64,000 nucleotides of DNA, from the NCBI GenBank assembly GCA_002356435.2, contig AP018040.2, positions 372,001-436,000 on the forward strand, read 5' to 3'. The notes below the pieces were generated by a model that saw only the letters and a list, made by a program, of their open reading frames with translations, was not told the origin of the DNA and searched no databases. Source of the DNA: Petrimonas sp. IBARAKI. Its GTDB lineage: Bacteria; Bacteroidota; Bacteroidia; Bacteroidales; Dysgonomonadaceae. The position numbers and the translations under genes were made by a program. Of the stretch, positions 7,904 through 16,238 are shown piece after piece (within the stretch, counting starts at the first letter, position 1; each line of letters starts with the position of its first letter).

Positions 7904-9002
7904 AAACTGTTATTTCCCCGTCTTTCACCGAATAGATGTGGTGGCTGTTGTTGATCCGTTCCAGTATTTTATCGAACGACCCCCGGTTGGTATCGGAGAT
8001 AAAAATCTGGCCAAATTCATTGCTCGAAACCAGTTTGACAATTTCTTCCACCCGGTAGGCATCCAGCCTGTCGAAGATATCGTCCAGCAGCAAAATGGGT
8101 GTCCGTTTCCCAGTTTTAAGCAGGTAATGAAATTGTGCCAGCTTCATCGATACGAAGTAGGTTTTGTTTTGCCCTTGCGAACCCACTTTCTTTATGGGAA
8201 ATCCGTCGAGCAACATCTCCAGTTCATCGCGGTGAATACCGGTGGTGGTGTGTCCCACCGCGATATCGCGACGGCGGGTTTGTCGCAGCGCTTCCCTGAA
8301 ATTGTTTTCGCGAAGTTGCGAAACGTAGTCGAAAGTCGCCTTTTCGTTGGATAAACTTATTCGTTTGTAAAACTCGTCAAAAACGGGAATAAACTCTTTT
8401 ACAAACGCTTGTCGTTTTTCAAAAATGAGCTCCCCTTCTCCCGCCATCTGGTCTTCCCAAAGCTCCAGCAAGGTGAAATCGATTTCGTTGTCGTCCATTT
8501 TCAATGTTGCGTTGCGTTGTTGCAAGGCATTGTTGTACCGGATCAAGGCGTGCATATACGCTTTGTCGAACTGAGAAATAGCCATGTCCATAAATTTCCG
8601 TCGTTCTTCGCTACCCCCCTGGATTATCTCGATATCGGCAGGAGAAATCATCACCAGTGGAATAAATCCAATGTGGTCGGAGAGTTTTTCGTACTCCTTT
8701 TTGTTTCTCTTGAACTGTTTTTTCTGCCGCCGGCGCAATCCGCAATAGATTTCTTCCTCACCATCCTGTCCCTCCAGCTCGTACCTTCCCTGAAGCATGC
8801 AAACATCGGCGTCGTGTTTGATGATCTGACTATCGACTGGGTTGGTGTAACTCCGGCAGAACGACAGGTAGTAAACGGCATCCAGCAAATTGGTTTTACC
8901 CATGCCGTTATTTCCCACAAAACAGTTTATTTTGGGCGATAACTTCAGCTCAACCTGAGCCAGGTTTTTGTAATTTATAATGGATAAATGCTTTAATGTC
9001 AT
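7896..9002 (-). CDS. recF: DNA replication and repair protein RecF
   Basis: 368 residues, the usual length. RecF is an SMC-like ATPase that recognises single-strand gaps and helps RecOR load RecA. Walker A is GNNGMGKTNLLD near residue 30, the signature is VGSQGQNK near 275, and Walker B is ILLLDDIFDRLD near 305; the C terminus carries the D-loop region (IFISDTNRG). It is the fourth gene of a minus-strand run nadB-folP-cdaA-recF-DUF721 with spacings of 21, 6, 5 and -8 bases, so it is very probably co-transcribed. Confidence 0.97.
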   Translation of the reverse strand: MTLKHLSIINYKNLAQVELKLSPKINCFVGNNGMGKTNLLDAVYYLSFCRSYTNPVDSQIIKHDADVCMLQGRYELEGQDGEEEIYCGLRRRQKKQFKRNKKEYEKLSDHIGFIPLVMISPADIEIIQGGSEERRKFMDMAISQFDKAYMHALIRYNNALQQRNATLKMDDNEIDFTLLELWEDQMAGEGELIFEKRQAFVKEFIPVFDEFYKRISLSNEKATFDYVSQLRENNFREALRQTRRRDIAVGHTTTGIHRDELEMLLDGFPIKKVGSQGQNKTYFVSMKLAQFHYLLKTGKRTPILLLDDIFDRLDAYRVEEIVKLVSSNEFGQIFISDTNRGSFDKILERINNSHHIYSVKDGEITVYA

Positions 9003-9007
9003 TGTGA

Positions 9008-9769
9008 TTATTCCGCCAGGATCAGTTGTTGCAGCTCTTCGGGATTAACGTTGATTTTCAACCGCCCTTCCTCGGCAAATGTTATTTTTCCGGTTTCTTC
9101 CGAAACGACAATCACTTTGGCATCGGTTTCCTGCGTGATCCCTAATCCGGCACGATGCCGTAACCCCATGTGTTTGGGTATGTTCGGGTTCTGCGATATG
9201 GGAAGAATACAGCCTGCAGCTTTTATTTTTTTCCCCACAACGATCATGGCTCCATCGTGCAAGGGACTGTTCTTGAAGAAAATATTTTCAATCAGCCGGG
9301 AGGAGATATCAGCGTTGATGATTTCGCCCGTCTGCTCGTATAAGTTGAGTTGTAGGTCGCCCTGAACGACGATGAGCGCGCCAATCCTGGCTTTCGACAT
9401 GTTCATGCAGGCCAGTACGATCGAAGTAATGTGCGATGTGTCTTTTTGTTGCTTGTCGACCGGGATAAAGAGTTTCGATACAAACTTCCACCCTTTCTTC
9501 GATCCCAGAGACATAAGGAACCTACGTATTTCATCCTGAAAAAGAATGACCAGCAATATCAGGCCGATATTCACGAACTGGTCAAGAATAGAGCCTAGAA
9601 GCACCATATCGAATACCTGTGATACAAGTACCCAGATAATCATAAAGACAACGATACCGATGAAAAGCGGGCGCATCCCCGATATTTTCACCATTTTAAA
9701 CAGGTAGTACAACAGGGCTGCTACCAGTAAAATGTCAATAAAATCTTTTATTCCAAAGTGTTCGAGCAT
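9008..9769 (-). CDS. cdaA: Membrane diadenylate cyclase CdaA
   Basis: 253 residues. Three N-terminal membrane helices (about 10-25, 33-52, 62-80) are followed by a DisA_N domain that joins two ATP molecules into c-di-AMP, a second messenger for potassium, turgor and envelope control. The catalytic DGA is at residues 172-174 and RHR at 204-206. The C-terminal part is short and has no recognised partner domain. It stands between folP and recF, six and five bases away; the folP-cdaA pairing is usual in Bacteroidota, whereas Firmicutes pair cdaA with cdaR and glmM. Confidence 0.95.
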   Translation of the reverse strand: MLEHFGIKDFIDILLVAALLYYLFKMVKISGMRPLFIGIVVFMIIWVLVSQVFDMVLLGSILDQFVNIGLILLVILFQDEIRRFLMSLGSKKGWKFVSKLFIPVDKQQKDTSHITSIVLACMNMSKARIGALIVVQGDLQLNLYEQTGEIINADISSRLIENIFFKNSPLHDGAMIVVGKKIKAAGCILPISQNPNIPKHMGLRHRAGLGITQETDAKVIVVSEETGKITFAEEGRLKINVNPEELQQLILAE

Positions 9770-9775
9770 ACAACG

Positions 9776-10609
9776 TTATTTGCTTATTTTTCCCACAATC
9801 TTTACACATTCCACGGCTTCTTTCACGTCGTGAACGCGTAAGATGTTTGCTCCCGACAACAAGGCAAATGTATTTAAAGCCGATGTACCGTTCAGGCTTT
9901 CCTGTGGGGTACACTCCAGCAGCTTGTAAATCATCGATTTCCGAGAGATGCCAACCAGAATTGGTACATCAAAGATATTGAAATATTTTAAATAAGCCAT
10001 CAATTGGTAGTTTTGATCAGTCGTTTTACTGAATCCAAACCCCGGGTCAATGATGATGTCGTTTACGCCCAACAGGTTCAATTTCGATATTTTCTCGGAA
10101 AAATAGTACAGGATATCCTGAATAAAATTGTCGTAATGGGTGTGTTGTTGCATGGTTTGCGGTGTACCACGCATATGCATCAGGATATAAGGAACATTGA
10201 GCCGGGCAACTGTTTCGAACATGTTATCATCGATCTGCCCGCCCGAAATATCGTTGATGATGTTTACCCCGTATTTTTCCACGGCAGGCCCGGCTACTTC
10301 GGAATAAAACGTATCGATGGAAAGGATAGTATTGGGAAATTCTTTTCGAATGAGCCGAAGTGTCGGCTCTAAGCGTTTCAGCTCTTCCTTTGCCGGTATT
10401 AAAGTGGAAGTCGGTGTTGTGGATTGACCGCCAATATCGACAATTTTCCCACCTTCCTCCAGAATTTGGCGGACGCGGCCGACAATCTCTTCTTCAGATT
10501 GTTTACGACTGCCCGAATAAAAGGAATCGGGAGTAACATTTAAAATTCCCATCACCAGCGGAGTGGAGAAATCGAGCAATTCGCCGTTTATGTTAATGGA
10601 TTTTATCAT
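9776..10609 (-). CDS. folP: Dihydropteroate synthase
   Basis: 277 residues. It condenses p-aminobenzoate with dihydropterin pyrophosphate in folate synthesis and is the sulphonamide target. Family motifs are present in order: MGILNVTPDSFYSGSR (around 20), DIGGQST (around 58), ILSIDTFYSEVA, NDISGG, ILMHMRGTP, IDPGFGFSK (around 190) and a C-terminal LRVHDVKEA. It begins 21 bp after nadB and its stop lies six bases before cdaA on the same strand. Confidence 0.96.
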   Translation of the reverse strand: MIKSININGELLDFSTPLVMGILNVTPDSFYSGSRKQSEEEIVGRVRQILEEGGKIVDIGGQSTTPTSTLIPAKEELKRLEPTLRLIRKEFPNTILSIDTFYSEVAGPAVEKYGVNIINDISGGQIDDNMFETVARLNVPYILMHMRGTPQTMQQHTHYDNFIQDILYYFSEKISKLNLLGVNDIIIDPGFGFSKTTDQNYQLMAYLKYFNIFDVPILVGISRKSMIYKLLECTPQESLNGTSALNTFALLSGANILRVHDVKEAVECVKIVGKISK

Positions 10610-10630
10610 ACCTTGTGTTGTGTATTACGG

Positions 10631-12211
10631 CTATAACGTTGAGTCCGGATCCTTGTCCGGATAGTCAATGGTATAGTGCAGGCCGCGGCTTTCTTTGCGT
10701 GCCATGGCTTGCTTAATGACCATATAGCCTACCTTGATGATATTGCGGAGTTCACAAATCTCGCGCGAGACAACCGACCGCTGAAAAAGGTTCTCGGTTT
10801 CCCGAAAAAGAATGTTCAGCCTGTCCATTGCCCGCTGCAGGCGAATATCGGAACGGACAATCCCCACGTAGGACGACATGATCTGCCCCACCTCCTTGTA
10901 ACTCTGTGTGATCAGCACCATCTCTTCGGTGGAGGTGGTCCCTTCGGCATTCCAATCGGGAATATCTTCCTGAAAGGAAAACTTTTTGAATAGGGGTACA
11001 GAGTGCTTGGCAGCCGAATCGGCAAAAACCACTGCTTCGATGAGTGAGTTAGATGCCAGCCGGTTGGCTCCGTGCAAGCCTGTACAGGCACATTCGCCGT
11101 TGGCGTAAAGGCGGTTTATGCTTGTTTCTCCGTCAATACTTACGAAAATTCCACCGCACAAATAATGGGCAGCCGGGGCTACCGGAATCATCTCTTTAGT
11201 AATATCGATACCGTAGGTAAGGCATTTCTCGTAAATGGTGGGGAAATGTTTTTTGGTCTCTTCAGCGTCCTTGTGCGTTACATCCAGAAAAACATGATCG
11301 TCACCCCGGTTTTTCATCTCCGTATCGATGGCACGGGCAACGATATCGCGCGGCGCAAGAGAAAGCCGTTCGTCGTACTTCTGCATAAACTCTTTACCGT
11401 CTTTTGTCTTTAATACCCCGCCGTATCCCCGCATGGCTTCGGTAATGAGAAACGACGGACGCACGCCGGGATGATACAACGCCGTGGGATGAAACTGTAC
11501 GAACTCCATCCCCTTTATTTCGCCTTTGGCGCGTGCTACCATGGCTATGCCATCACCGGTTGCGACAAGTGGATTGGTTGTTGTTTGATAGATACAACCG
11601 ATACCGCCGGTCGCCATCATGGTTATGCGCGAAAGAAACGTCAGCACTTCCCGGGTCTGTAAATCCAGAATGTAGGCACCGTAACATTCTATTCCCGGGG
11701 TATGCCGGGTGACAACCTGGCCCAGGTGGTGCTGGGTAAGGATTTCGATGGTGAAATGATTGTCATAGACATCAATATTGGGGTGATTCCGGATGGTTTC
11801 TATCAGACTTGTTTGTATTTCTGCACCTGTGCTGTCCTTGTAGTGTAGGATCCGAAATTCGGAATGTCCGCCCTCCCGGTGCAGGTCAAAATTTCCTTTT
11901 TCGTCTTTGTCAAAATTTACACCCCAGCTGATCAGTTCATTGATTTGTGCCGGGGCCTCTTGTACAACGCGTTCCACTACGCTGACATCACACAACCCTG
12001 CCCCCGCATCGAGCGTGTCTGTAATGTGTTTTTCAAAATTGTCCCAGGGATTTGTTACCGAAGCAATGCCACCCTGTGCATAGTAAGTGTTGGCATCTTC
12101 TAGCGTTGTTTTAGCTATTATAGCCACTTTGCCGTGTTTGGCCACTTTCAGGGCGTAACTCATCCCCGCAATGCCCGATCCGATAATTAGAAAATCGTAT
12201 TTATGCGTCAT
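10631..12211 (-). CDS. nadB: L-aspartate oxidase
   Basis: 526 residues. It oxidises L-aspartate to iminoaspartate for NAD synthesis; in anaerobes fumarate is the likely electron acceptor. The N terminus has the FAD-binding GSGIAGMSYA, followed by YYAQGGIAS (around 45), HREGGHS (around 110) and RGYGGVLKT with the family active-site arginine region; GEVACTG-type residues appear as NGECACTGLHGANRLASNS near residue 375. The C-terminal helical domain ends at about 515. The quinolinate partners nadA and nadC are not in the window. It is the first gene of the minus-strand operon that includes folP, cdaA and recF. Confidence 0.94.
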   Translation of the reverse strand: MTHKYDFLIIGSGIAGMSYALKVAKHGKVAIIAKTTLEDANTYYAQGGIASVTNPWDNFEKHITDTLDAGAGLCDVSVVERVVQEAPAQINELISWGVNFDKDEKGNFDLHREGGHSEFRILHYKDSTGAEIQTSLIETIRNHPNIDVYDNHFTIEILTQHHLGQVVTRHTPGIECYGAYILDLQTREVLTFLSRITMMATGGIGCIYQTTTNPLVATGDGIAMVARAKGEIKGMEFVQFHPTALYHPGVRPSFLITEAMRGYGGVLKTKDGKEFMQKYDERLSLAPRDIVARAIDTEMKNRGDDHVFLDVTHKDAEETKKHFPTIYEKCLTYGIDITKEMIPVAPAAHYLCGGIFVSIDGETSINRLYANGECACTGLHGANRLASNSLIEAVVFADSAAKHSVPLFKKFSFQEDIPDWNAEGTTSTEEMVLITQSYKEVGQIMSSYVGIVRSDIRLQRAMDRLNILFRETENLFQRSVVSREICELRNIIKVGYMVIKQAMARKESRGLHYTIDYPDKDPDSTL

Positions 12212-12235
12212 GCTCTTTTTCAGATTTTTTCACCA

Positions 12236-12243
12236 CAAATTTA
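12236..12243 (-). promoter_or_regulatory. -7 promoter box TAAATTTG ahead of nadB
   Basis: Reads TAAATTTG on the minus strand, 24 bp before the nadB start, a fit to TAnnTTTG. A clear -33 box is not visible. It would drive the nadB-folP-cdaA-recF-DUF721 unit. Confidence 0.5.
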
Positions 12244-12374
12244 GGTATTAAAGTTTAGAATTTGTTTTATATCATCATTTAAATAATTGAACTTCCGTTA
12301 CGGCATCAGTTAAATCTTGCGAATGACAATGTATTGTGACCTTATAAAATAATCATTAAAACTCTGTGGTTTAG

Positions 12375-12406
12375 TTTGATTGTTTAAGTAAAAAACGTTT
12401 ACTTTG
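12375..12406 (+). promoter_or_regulatory. Near-consensus promoter ahead of the carboxypeptidase-like-domain gene
   Basis: TTTG at 12375-12378 and TTACTTTG at 12399-12406 are 20 bp apart. The -7 box deviates from TAnnTTTG at its second base. The rest of the 244-bp gap from 12212 to 12455 is AT-rich and shows no gene. Confidence 0.45.
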
Positions 12407-12455
12407 TGTAGCGTATGTAACCCGATGGATAAACAATTTAAAACTTTCCAAACCA

Positions 12456-13721
12456 ATGAAAAATTATAGGATTATTAACTTATTGCTGTTGCTGCTCTTT
12501 AGTTTTCAGCTCTTTGGGGATGACGTGTTGCAGGCACAATCGTATACGCTGCGGGGTAGGGTATTGGCAAGTGACACCCGCGATCCGCTTTCCAATGCGA
12601 GTGTAACTGTAGGAAACCTGAATATATCGAGTGTCACCAACCAGGATGGATACTTTACGCTCAGGGTTCCTGCATCGGCAAAAAACTCCAGACTGATTAT
12701 ACGGTATCTGGGGTATGAGAACCTGGAGGTTCCGGTGGTTACGCTCATCGACAAGCCCAACAACCACATTATGTTAATACCTTCTTTCATTGAACTGGGG
12801 CCGCTTGAAGTAGTTTCCGGTGATGGAAGTGAGTTGATAAGGGAAGCGTTGAGCCGTATACCGCAAAACTATTCTACCGATCCCAATATGATGGTGGCGT
12901 TTTACCGGGAATCGATAAAGAAAAATGCGAACTATATTTCTTTGGTCGAAACCGTATTGGATGTGTATAAATCTTCGTATCGTTCGTACGAGAGTGACCA
13001 GGCAAAAATCTACATAGGCCGGAAAGCAACCGATATTTCGCCGCGCGATACTGTTTTGATGAAGTTTCAGGGCGGAATCAGTACAGCACTTATGTTGGAT
13101 GTGGCGAAGAATCCCGAGATCGTTTTTGGTGAAAAAGGGGATGAATATATTTTCACCATTGAAAGAATGATAAGCATCAACAACAAGCCGCACTATGAGA
13201 TTAATTTCCTGCCGAAGAACGGTATAAAAGATATTCTGTTCCGGGGAAAGGTTTACCTGGATGTTGAATCCCTGGCTATTGTCAGAATAGAATTTAACAT
13301 GAATGTGGAGGGCCGGAAAGATGCTTCCAATATTTTTATCCGGCGTAAACCTTCAAAGATGAAAGTGGATGTGGAAGAAGCCCGCTATATTGCCGATTTT
13401 ATCGAAAATAACGGTAAATGGTTTTTCAATTACAGCAGCACTGAAGTCCGGTTCCGGGTAAGGTGGACTAACCGGTTCTTCGGGCTTTTTGCAACAAACT
13501 ACACGATCGGTTCCGAGATGGCCATTACGGACAGGTATCAGGAAAGTGTCAATAAATTTCCGAGGGATGAACGAATCCGTTCTACCGATGTGATTGCGGA
13601 AAAGGTGGAACACTTCCAGGATCCTGAGTTCTGGGGCGAATACAACGTGATTGAACCCGACATAGAGATAAATAATGCCATAAAAAGATTGAGTGGGAGA
13701 TTGATGCGCCGTGGAGAATAA
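12456..13721 (+). CDS. Exported protein with carboxypeptidase-regulatory-like domain
   Basis: 421 residues. A signal peptide (about residues 1-28, ending LQAQ) is followed by an immunoglobulin-like CarboxypepD_reg-type domain (about 30-110) with the typical RVLASDTRDPLSNASV and TNQDGYFTLRVP. The remaining 300 residues resemble the conserved part of Bacteroidota surface proteins of this kind (MMVAFYRESIKKNANYISLVE near 150), rich in beta strands. No enzyme motif is visible. A periplasmic or outer-membrane-associated role is inferred. It stands alone between divergent nadB and downstream rpsO, which has its own promoter. Confidence 0.8.
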   Translation: MKNYRIINLLLLLLFSFQLFGDDVLQAQSYTLRGRVLASDTRDPLSNASVTVGNLNISSVTNQDGYFTLRVPASAKNSRLIIRYLGYENLEVPVVTLIDKPNNHIMLIPSFIELGPLEVVSGDGSELIREALSRIPQNYSTDPNMMVAFYRESIKKNANYISLVETVLDVYKSSYRSYESDQAKIYIGRKATDISPRDTVLMKFQGGISTALMLDVAKNPEIVFGEKGDEYIFTIERMISINNKPHYEINFLPKNGIKDILFRGKVYLDVESLAIVRIEFNMNVEGRKDASNIFIRRKPSKMKVDVEEARYIADFIENNGKWFFNYSSTEVRFRVRWTNRFFGLFATNYTIGSEMAITDRYQESVNKFPRDERIRSTDVIAEKVEHFQDPEFWGEYNVIEPDIEINNAIKRLSGRLMRRGE

Positions 13722-13735
13722 ATAGTTGTAAAATA

Positions 13736-13766
13736 TTTGTAATCTGAAAATTTAGCTGTATCTTTG
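13736..13766 (+). promoter_or_regulatory. Promoter of rpsO
   Basis: TTTG at 13736-13739 and TATCTTTG at 13759-13766 with 19 bp between them, a full match to the Bacteroidota consensus. The predicted leader before the rpsO ATG is about 35 bases. Confidence 0.75.
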
Positions 13767-13808
13767 CCTCCCAAAAACTTTTTAAATAAATTTTTACAAA
13801 CAAGTTTT

Positions 13809-14078
13809 ATGTATTTAGATTCTGAAAAAAAGAAAGAAATCTTTGCCAAGCACGGAAAGTCTAACACTGATACTGGCTCGCCTGAAGCGCAGATAGCATT
13901 GTTTTCATACCGTATTTCGCATTTGACTGAGCATTTGAAGTCAAACAAAAAAGATTATAACACGGAACGTTCATTGAAAATTTTAGTGGGTAAACGTCGT
14001 CGTTTACTGGATTACCTGGTAGAAAAAGATATCAATAGGTACAGGGCTATCGTTAAAGAATTAGGCCTGAGAAAGTAA
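13809..14078 (+). CDS. rpsO: 30S ribosomal protein S15
   Basis: 89 residues from the ATG at 13809, exactly the usual S15 length; the in-frame TTG at 13764 lies in the promoter and is not used. S15 binds the central domain of 16S rRNA early in 30S assembly. Typical stretches are [16 protein letters not shown] (about 25-40), LTEHLK, and the rRNA-binding [12 protein letters not shown] near residue 63. It is a single-gene unit with its own promoter and a terminator 20 bases after the stop. Confidence 0.97.
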   Translation: MYLDSEKKKEIFAKHGKSNTDTGSPEAQIALFSYRISHLTEHLKSNKKDYNTERSLKILVGKRRRLLDYLVEKDINRYRAIVKELGLRK

Positions 14079-14095
14079 AATTTTCCGGAAAAACG

Positions 14096-14137
14096 AAAAA
14101 AAGAGAGTCGACGCTATTCAGCATTACTCTCTTTTTT
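14096..14137 (+). terminator. Rho-independent terminator after rpsO
   Basis: AGAGAGT at 14102-14108 pairs with ACTCTCT at 14126-14132, extended by A-T pairs on both sides; the loop is 17 bases and six Ts follow. Confidence 0.75.
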
Positions 14138-14230
14138 GTTTTACATCCGCGCGGTCAGAAATCATACAGAATTCCAGCAGAAAAAATGGATGGCAAATTA
14201 AAAAATATGTTATAAAACATGTAAATATAT

Positions 14231-14262
14231 TTTGCAGGTATGAAAAAAGAGGCTTATCTTTG
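14231..14262 (+). promoter_or_regulatory. Consensus promoter with no gene behind it
   Basis: TTTG at 14231-14234, then 20 bp, then TATCTTTG at 14255-14262. As good as the rpsO promoter, yet no start codon or open frame follows on this strand before a terminator some 70 bases on. Confidence 0.65.
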
Positions 14263-14268
14263 TATCGA

Positions 14269-14357
14269 TAACCTAAAACAATCTTTTTTACCTTATTGAC
14301 AATAACAGGATAAACCGAAGACAAAAGAGGTCATCTCGATCGAGGTGACCTTTTTTT
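14269..14357 (+). ncRNA. Candidate small RNA of about 90 nt between rpsO and the GNAT gene
   Basis: The start is estimated as about seven bases after the -7 box and the end as the T-run of the terminator. There is no ATG, and no coding potential is visible. Two stem-loops can form: CCTTATT gac AATA ac AGG at about 14291-14309 (with a small bulge) and the terminator hairpin at 14328-14351. Small RNAs with exactly this promoter-to-terminator layout after ribosomal protein genes are known in Bacteroidales (the Bacteroidales-1 motif lies after rplT), but I cannot show that this is the same family. Confidence 0.45.
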
Positions 14358-14358
14358 T
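14328..14358. terminator. Bidirectional terminator hairpin
   Basis: AGGTCA (14328-14333) pairs with TGACCT (14346-14351); a T-G wobble and CTC/GAG continue the stem to a GATC loop. Eight Ts follow on the plus strand (14351-14358), ending the candidate small RNA. On the minus strand the hairpin is followed by CTCTTTT and may end the convergent GNAT transcript. Confidence 0.75.
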
Positions 14359-15226
14359 ATTCCATCATAAAGCCAATCAATGGCTGTTTTTCAGGAAAAA
14401 CAAGGCGGTAATCATTTGAAAATTCTGAAGTTTTATAACCAAGAAGTAGCTGGGTCAGTGCATCTATCTCTACATAGAAATGCGTTGTTTCTTTTTTGCT
14501 GCTTTTGGAGACACTCCCGTTTTTTATCACAAAAACAGCATTATTTTTCCTGATAATGGGGTCTGAAACTTTTACAGAAACTTTTATTTGGGGATATTTT
14601 TTTGCGAAAATTATCAACAGCTTTTCTGCATCTGTGATGCGCGACATGGCCATCAGGCCTTTTTTGACTGGAAAATCAAACAATGCGGCTTCTTCCACAA
14701 TTGCACGAAAATCATCCGGCGTTTTTTGCACTGTCATGTCGCGTTGACGAAAAAAAGAATCGAATATCTCGTAAGCATTATGGAGGTTTTCCGATTCAAC
14801 CATAATTTTTTGTAAGTCGGGAAGAGGGGCACCTGCATCAAATGTTTGGGTAAATCCAAATTGCCTGTAGAACTTCATTACTGTTTTGTCCTGCGGAACC
14901 AGAATGGCAAGCGGGATTCCTTTTTCATCCATTTCACCGAAAGATTTTTTGATAAGAGCCCCCATAAATCCTTTTTTCCTGGCTTCTGGTAGCGTGCATA
15001 GCCCGGAAAAATAAGCTACTGGAATTTCTGAACCGTGAAATGAAAAATCAAACGGGAGCATCTGCAGGGAAGAGACTGCCTTCCCGCTCTCGAAATAGAT
15101 CAGTGTATTTTCGTTCCTGTATTTCTCCCGGAAATAAATCTCCATGTATTCGTCGGAATCGCCGAACACGGTTTTCCACATGTCGTAAACCTGCTGTCTG
15201 GTCGTATTGTCGGCGTAGTGTATCAT
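14357..15226 (-). CDS. GNAT-family N-acetyltransferase
   Basis: 289 residues. The N-terminal 130 residues form an acetyltransferase domain, with the acetyl-CoA loop as LPEARKKGFMGALI near residue 78 and the FYRQFGF near 117 that typically closes the fold. The C-terminal half is like the second, degenerate GNAT or sterol-carrier-like part of Eis-type proteins, ending in LVFPEKQPLIGFMME. The substrate cannot be told from sequence. It starts five bases after the DUF2156 gene upstream on the minus strand, so the two are probably co-transcribed; both have acyl- or aminoacyl-transferase folds. Confidence 0.85.
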   Translation of the reverse strand: MIHYADNTTRQQVYDMWKTVFGDSDEYMEIYFREKYRNENTLIYFESGKAVSSLQMLPFDFSFHGSEIPVAYFSGLCTLPEARKKGFMGALIKKSFGEMDEKGIPLAILVPQDKTVMKFYRQFGFTQTFDAGAPLPDLQKIMVESENLHNAYEIFDSFFRQRDMTVQKTPDDFRAIVEEAALFDFPVKKGLMAMSRITDAEKLLIIFAKKYPQIKVSVKVSDPIIRKNNAVFVIKNGSVSKSSKKETTHFYVEIDALTQLLLGYKTSEFSNDYRLVFPEKQPLIGFMME

Positions 15227-15231
15227 GGTGA

Positions 15232-16131
15232 TTAATTCTTAAGGCGTGCGTTGTATTTCTCGAGTAGAATATCGGGCTGATAAGACAGCTTGGCATTACG
15301 CAGGTTTTCAATACCCATGTCTTCTTCCCGGTTAACATAAGTAAAATCCGCTGCTTCATTCTCGATAAATTGCTGGTTGATGATGTTGTAGGCGCCGTGT
15401 ATAGTGGTGAATGCCTTTTCTACGTGAACAATAAAGGTGTCTTTTGTAAGGGGCTCACCGATTGTGAATGCGGCGATTTCGTTGTTCACACATATTAACC
15501 CGCCCTTCAGCTCCAGGTATTCAAAATTCTCAAGCATCAGCGTAGTAGCAAAATCGTCGTAAACCAGCGAAGGGTCCTTCTCTTCCAGGTTTATCTGCAT
15601 CCACTGGTCGAGCATTTCTTTACATTCCTTTACCAGTGCCGGATTCCCGGTCAACGATTTGTATTTCCACTCGTTTTCGCGCTTAAACCTGTTGATATGA
15701 TTCCTTTTGCTTTGTAACTTTTTCCCGGTAAGGTTGATCATTTTTTCTGTTGTGTAGATATAGTCCGATACGCTGCGGTTGAACTTGTAATCGAAAGCAC
15801 CGGGCATTGCCGTTTCAATTTCATTGATCATCTCCTGAGTCAACCCCCTGATCTGAAAAGTCGTATCAAACTGCTGATGGTCGTCTATGATCGTTTCAAT
15901 GGCTCTCTTTATATTGTCGCCTCCCACCGGTTTCAGGTAGGAGTTCCGGTTGTTGTTGTCCCTGAACCGGATAAAAAGCCATTCGCCCTCCGTTGCATAT
16001 TGGGTGTCGAATTTTTTCCCCCAGCTGTACAGATTGGTGAAACAGAGGTCCGATGCCCTGTAATTTTGTTTGCAGAGGTGCGAATTGATAATGTCTTTGT
16101 CTTTTAATTCTATGGATTTAAACGGTAGCAT
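15232..16131 (-). CDS. DUF2156 (phosphatidylglycerol-lysyltransferase-like) domain protein
   Basis: 299 residues made of the DUF2156 fold, two tandem GNAT-like halves, as in the C-terminal domain of MprF lysyl-phosphatidylglycerol synthases. Here the domain stands alone with no membrane helices, so the membrane flippase part of MprF is missing. Visible stretches include GKKLQSKRNHINRFKREN (around 135-155), FTIGEPL and, near the end, YVNREEDMGIENLRNAK, which is typical for this group. The substrate is unknown; aminoacyl or acyl transfer is inferred. The next gene follows after five bases. Confidence 0.85.
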   Translation of the reverse strand: MLPFKSIELKDKDIINSHLCKQNYRASDLCFTNLYSWGKKFDTQYATEGEWLFIRFRDNNNRNSYLKPVGGDNIKRAIETIIDDHQQFDTTFQIRGLTQEMINEIETAMPGAFDYKFNRSVSDYIYTTEKMINLTGKKLQSKRNHINRFKRENEWKYKSLTGNPALVKECKEMLDQWMQINLEEKDPSLVYDDFATTLMLENFEYLELKGGLICVNNEIAAFTIGEPLTKDTFIVHVEKAFTTIHGAYNIINQQFIENEAADFTYVNREEDMGIENLRNAKLSYQPDILLEKYNARLKN

Positions 16132-16186
16132 AAAATCGTTGCATTGTAGTTATTGAGTGTGAACAATCTTTTATGCGAAAAGTTTA

Positions 16187-16214
16187 ACAAAAAAAGGAAT
16201 GACACTGTCATTCC
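16187..16214 (-). terminator. Terminator after trpS
   Basis: On the minus strand GGAATGACA and TGTCATTCC (16196-16214) form a tight hairpin followed by seven Ts, 25 bases after the trpS stop codon. Confidence 0.8.
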
Positions 16215-16238
16215 GTCAAAAATCAGGGGCCTGTTGGT

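Noticed and set aside
12480-12790. Minus-strand frames opposite the carboxypeptidase-like-domain gene
   Set aside because: They lie wholly inside a convincing gene with signal peptide on the other strand and show no domain.
14124-14324. Minus-strand 66-codon frame after rpsO
   Set aside because: It overlaps the rpsO terminator and the candidate small RNA promoter, and its sequence has no recognisable domain.
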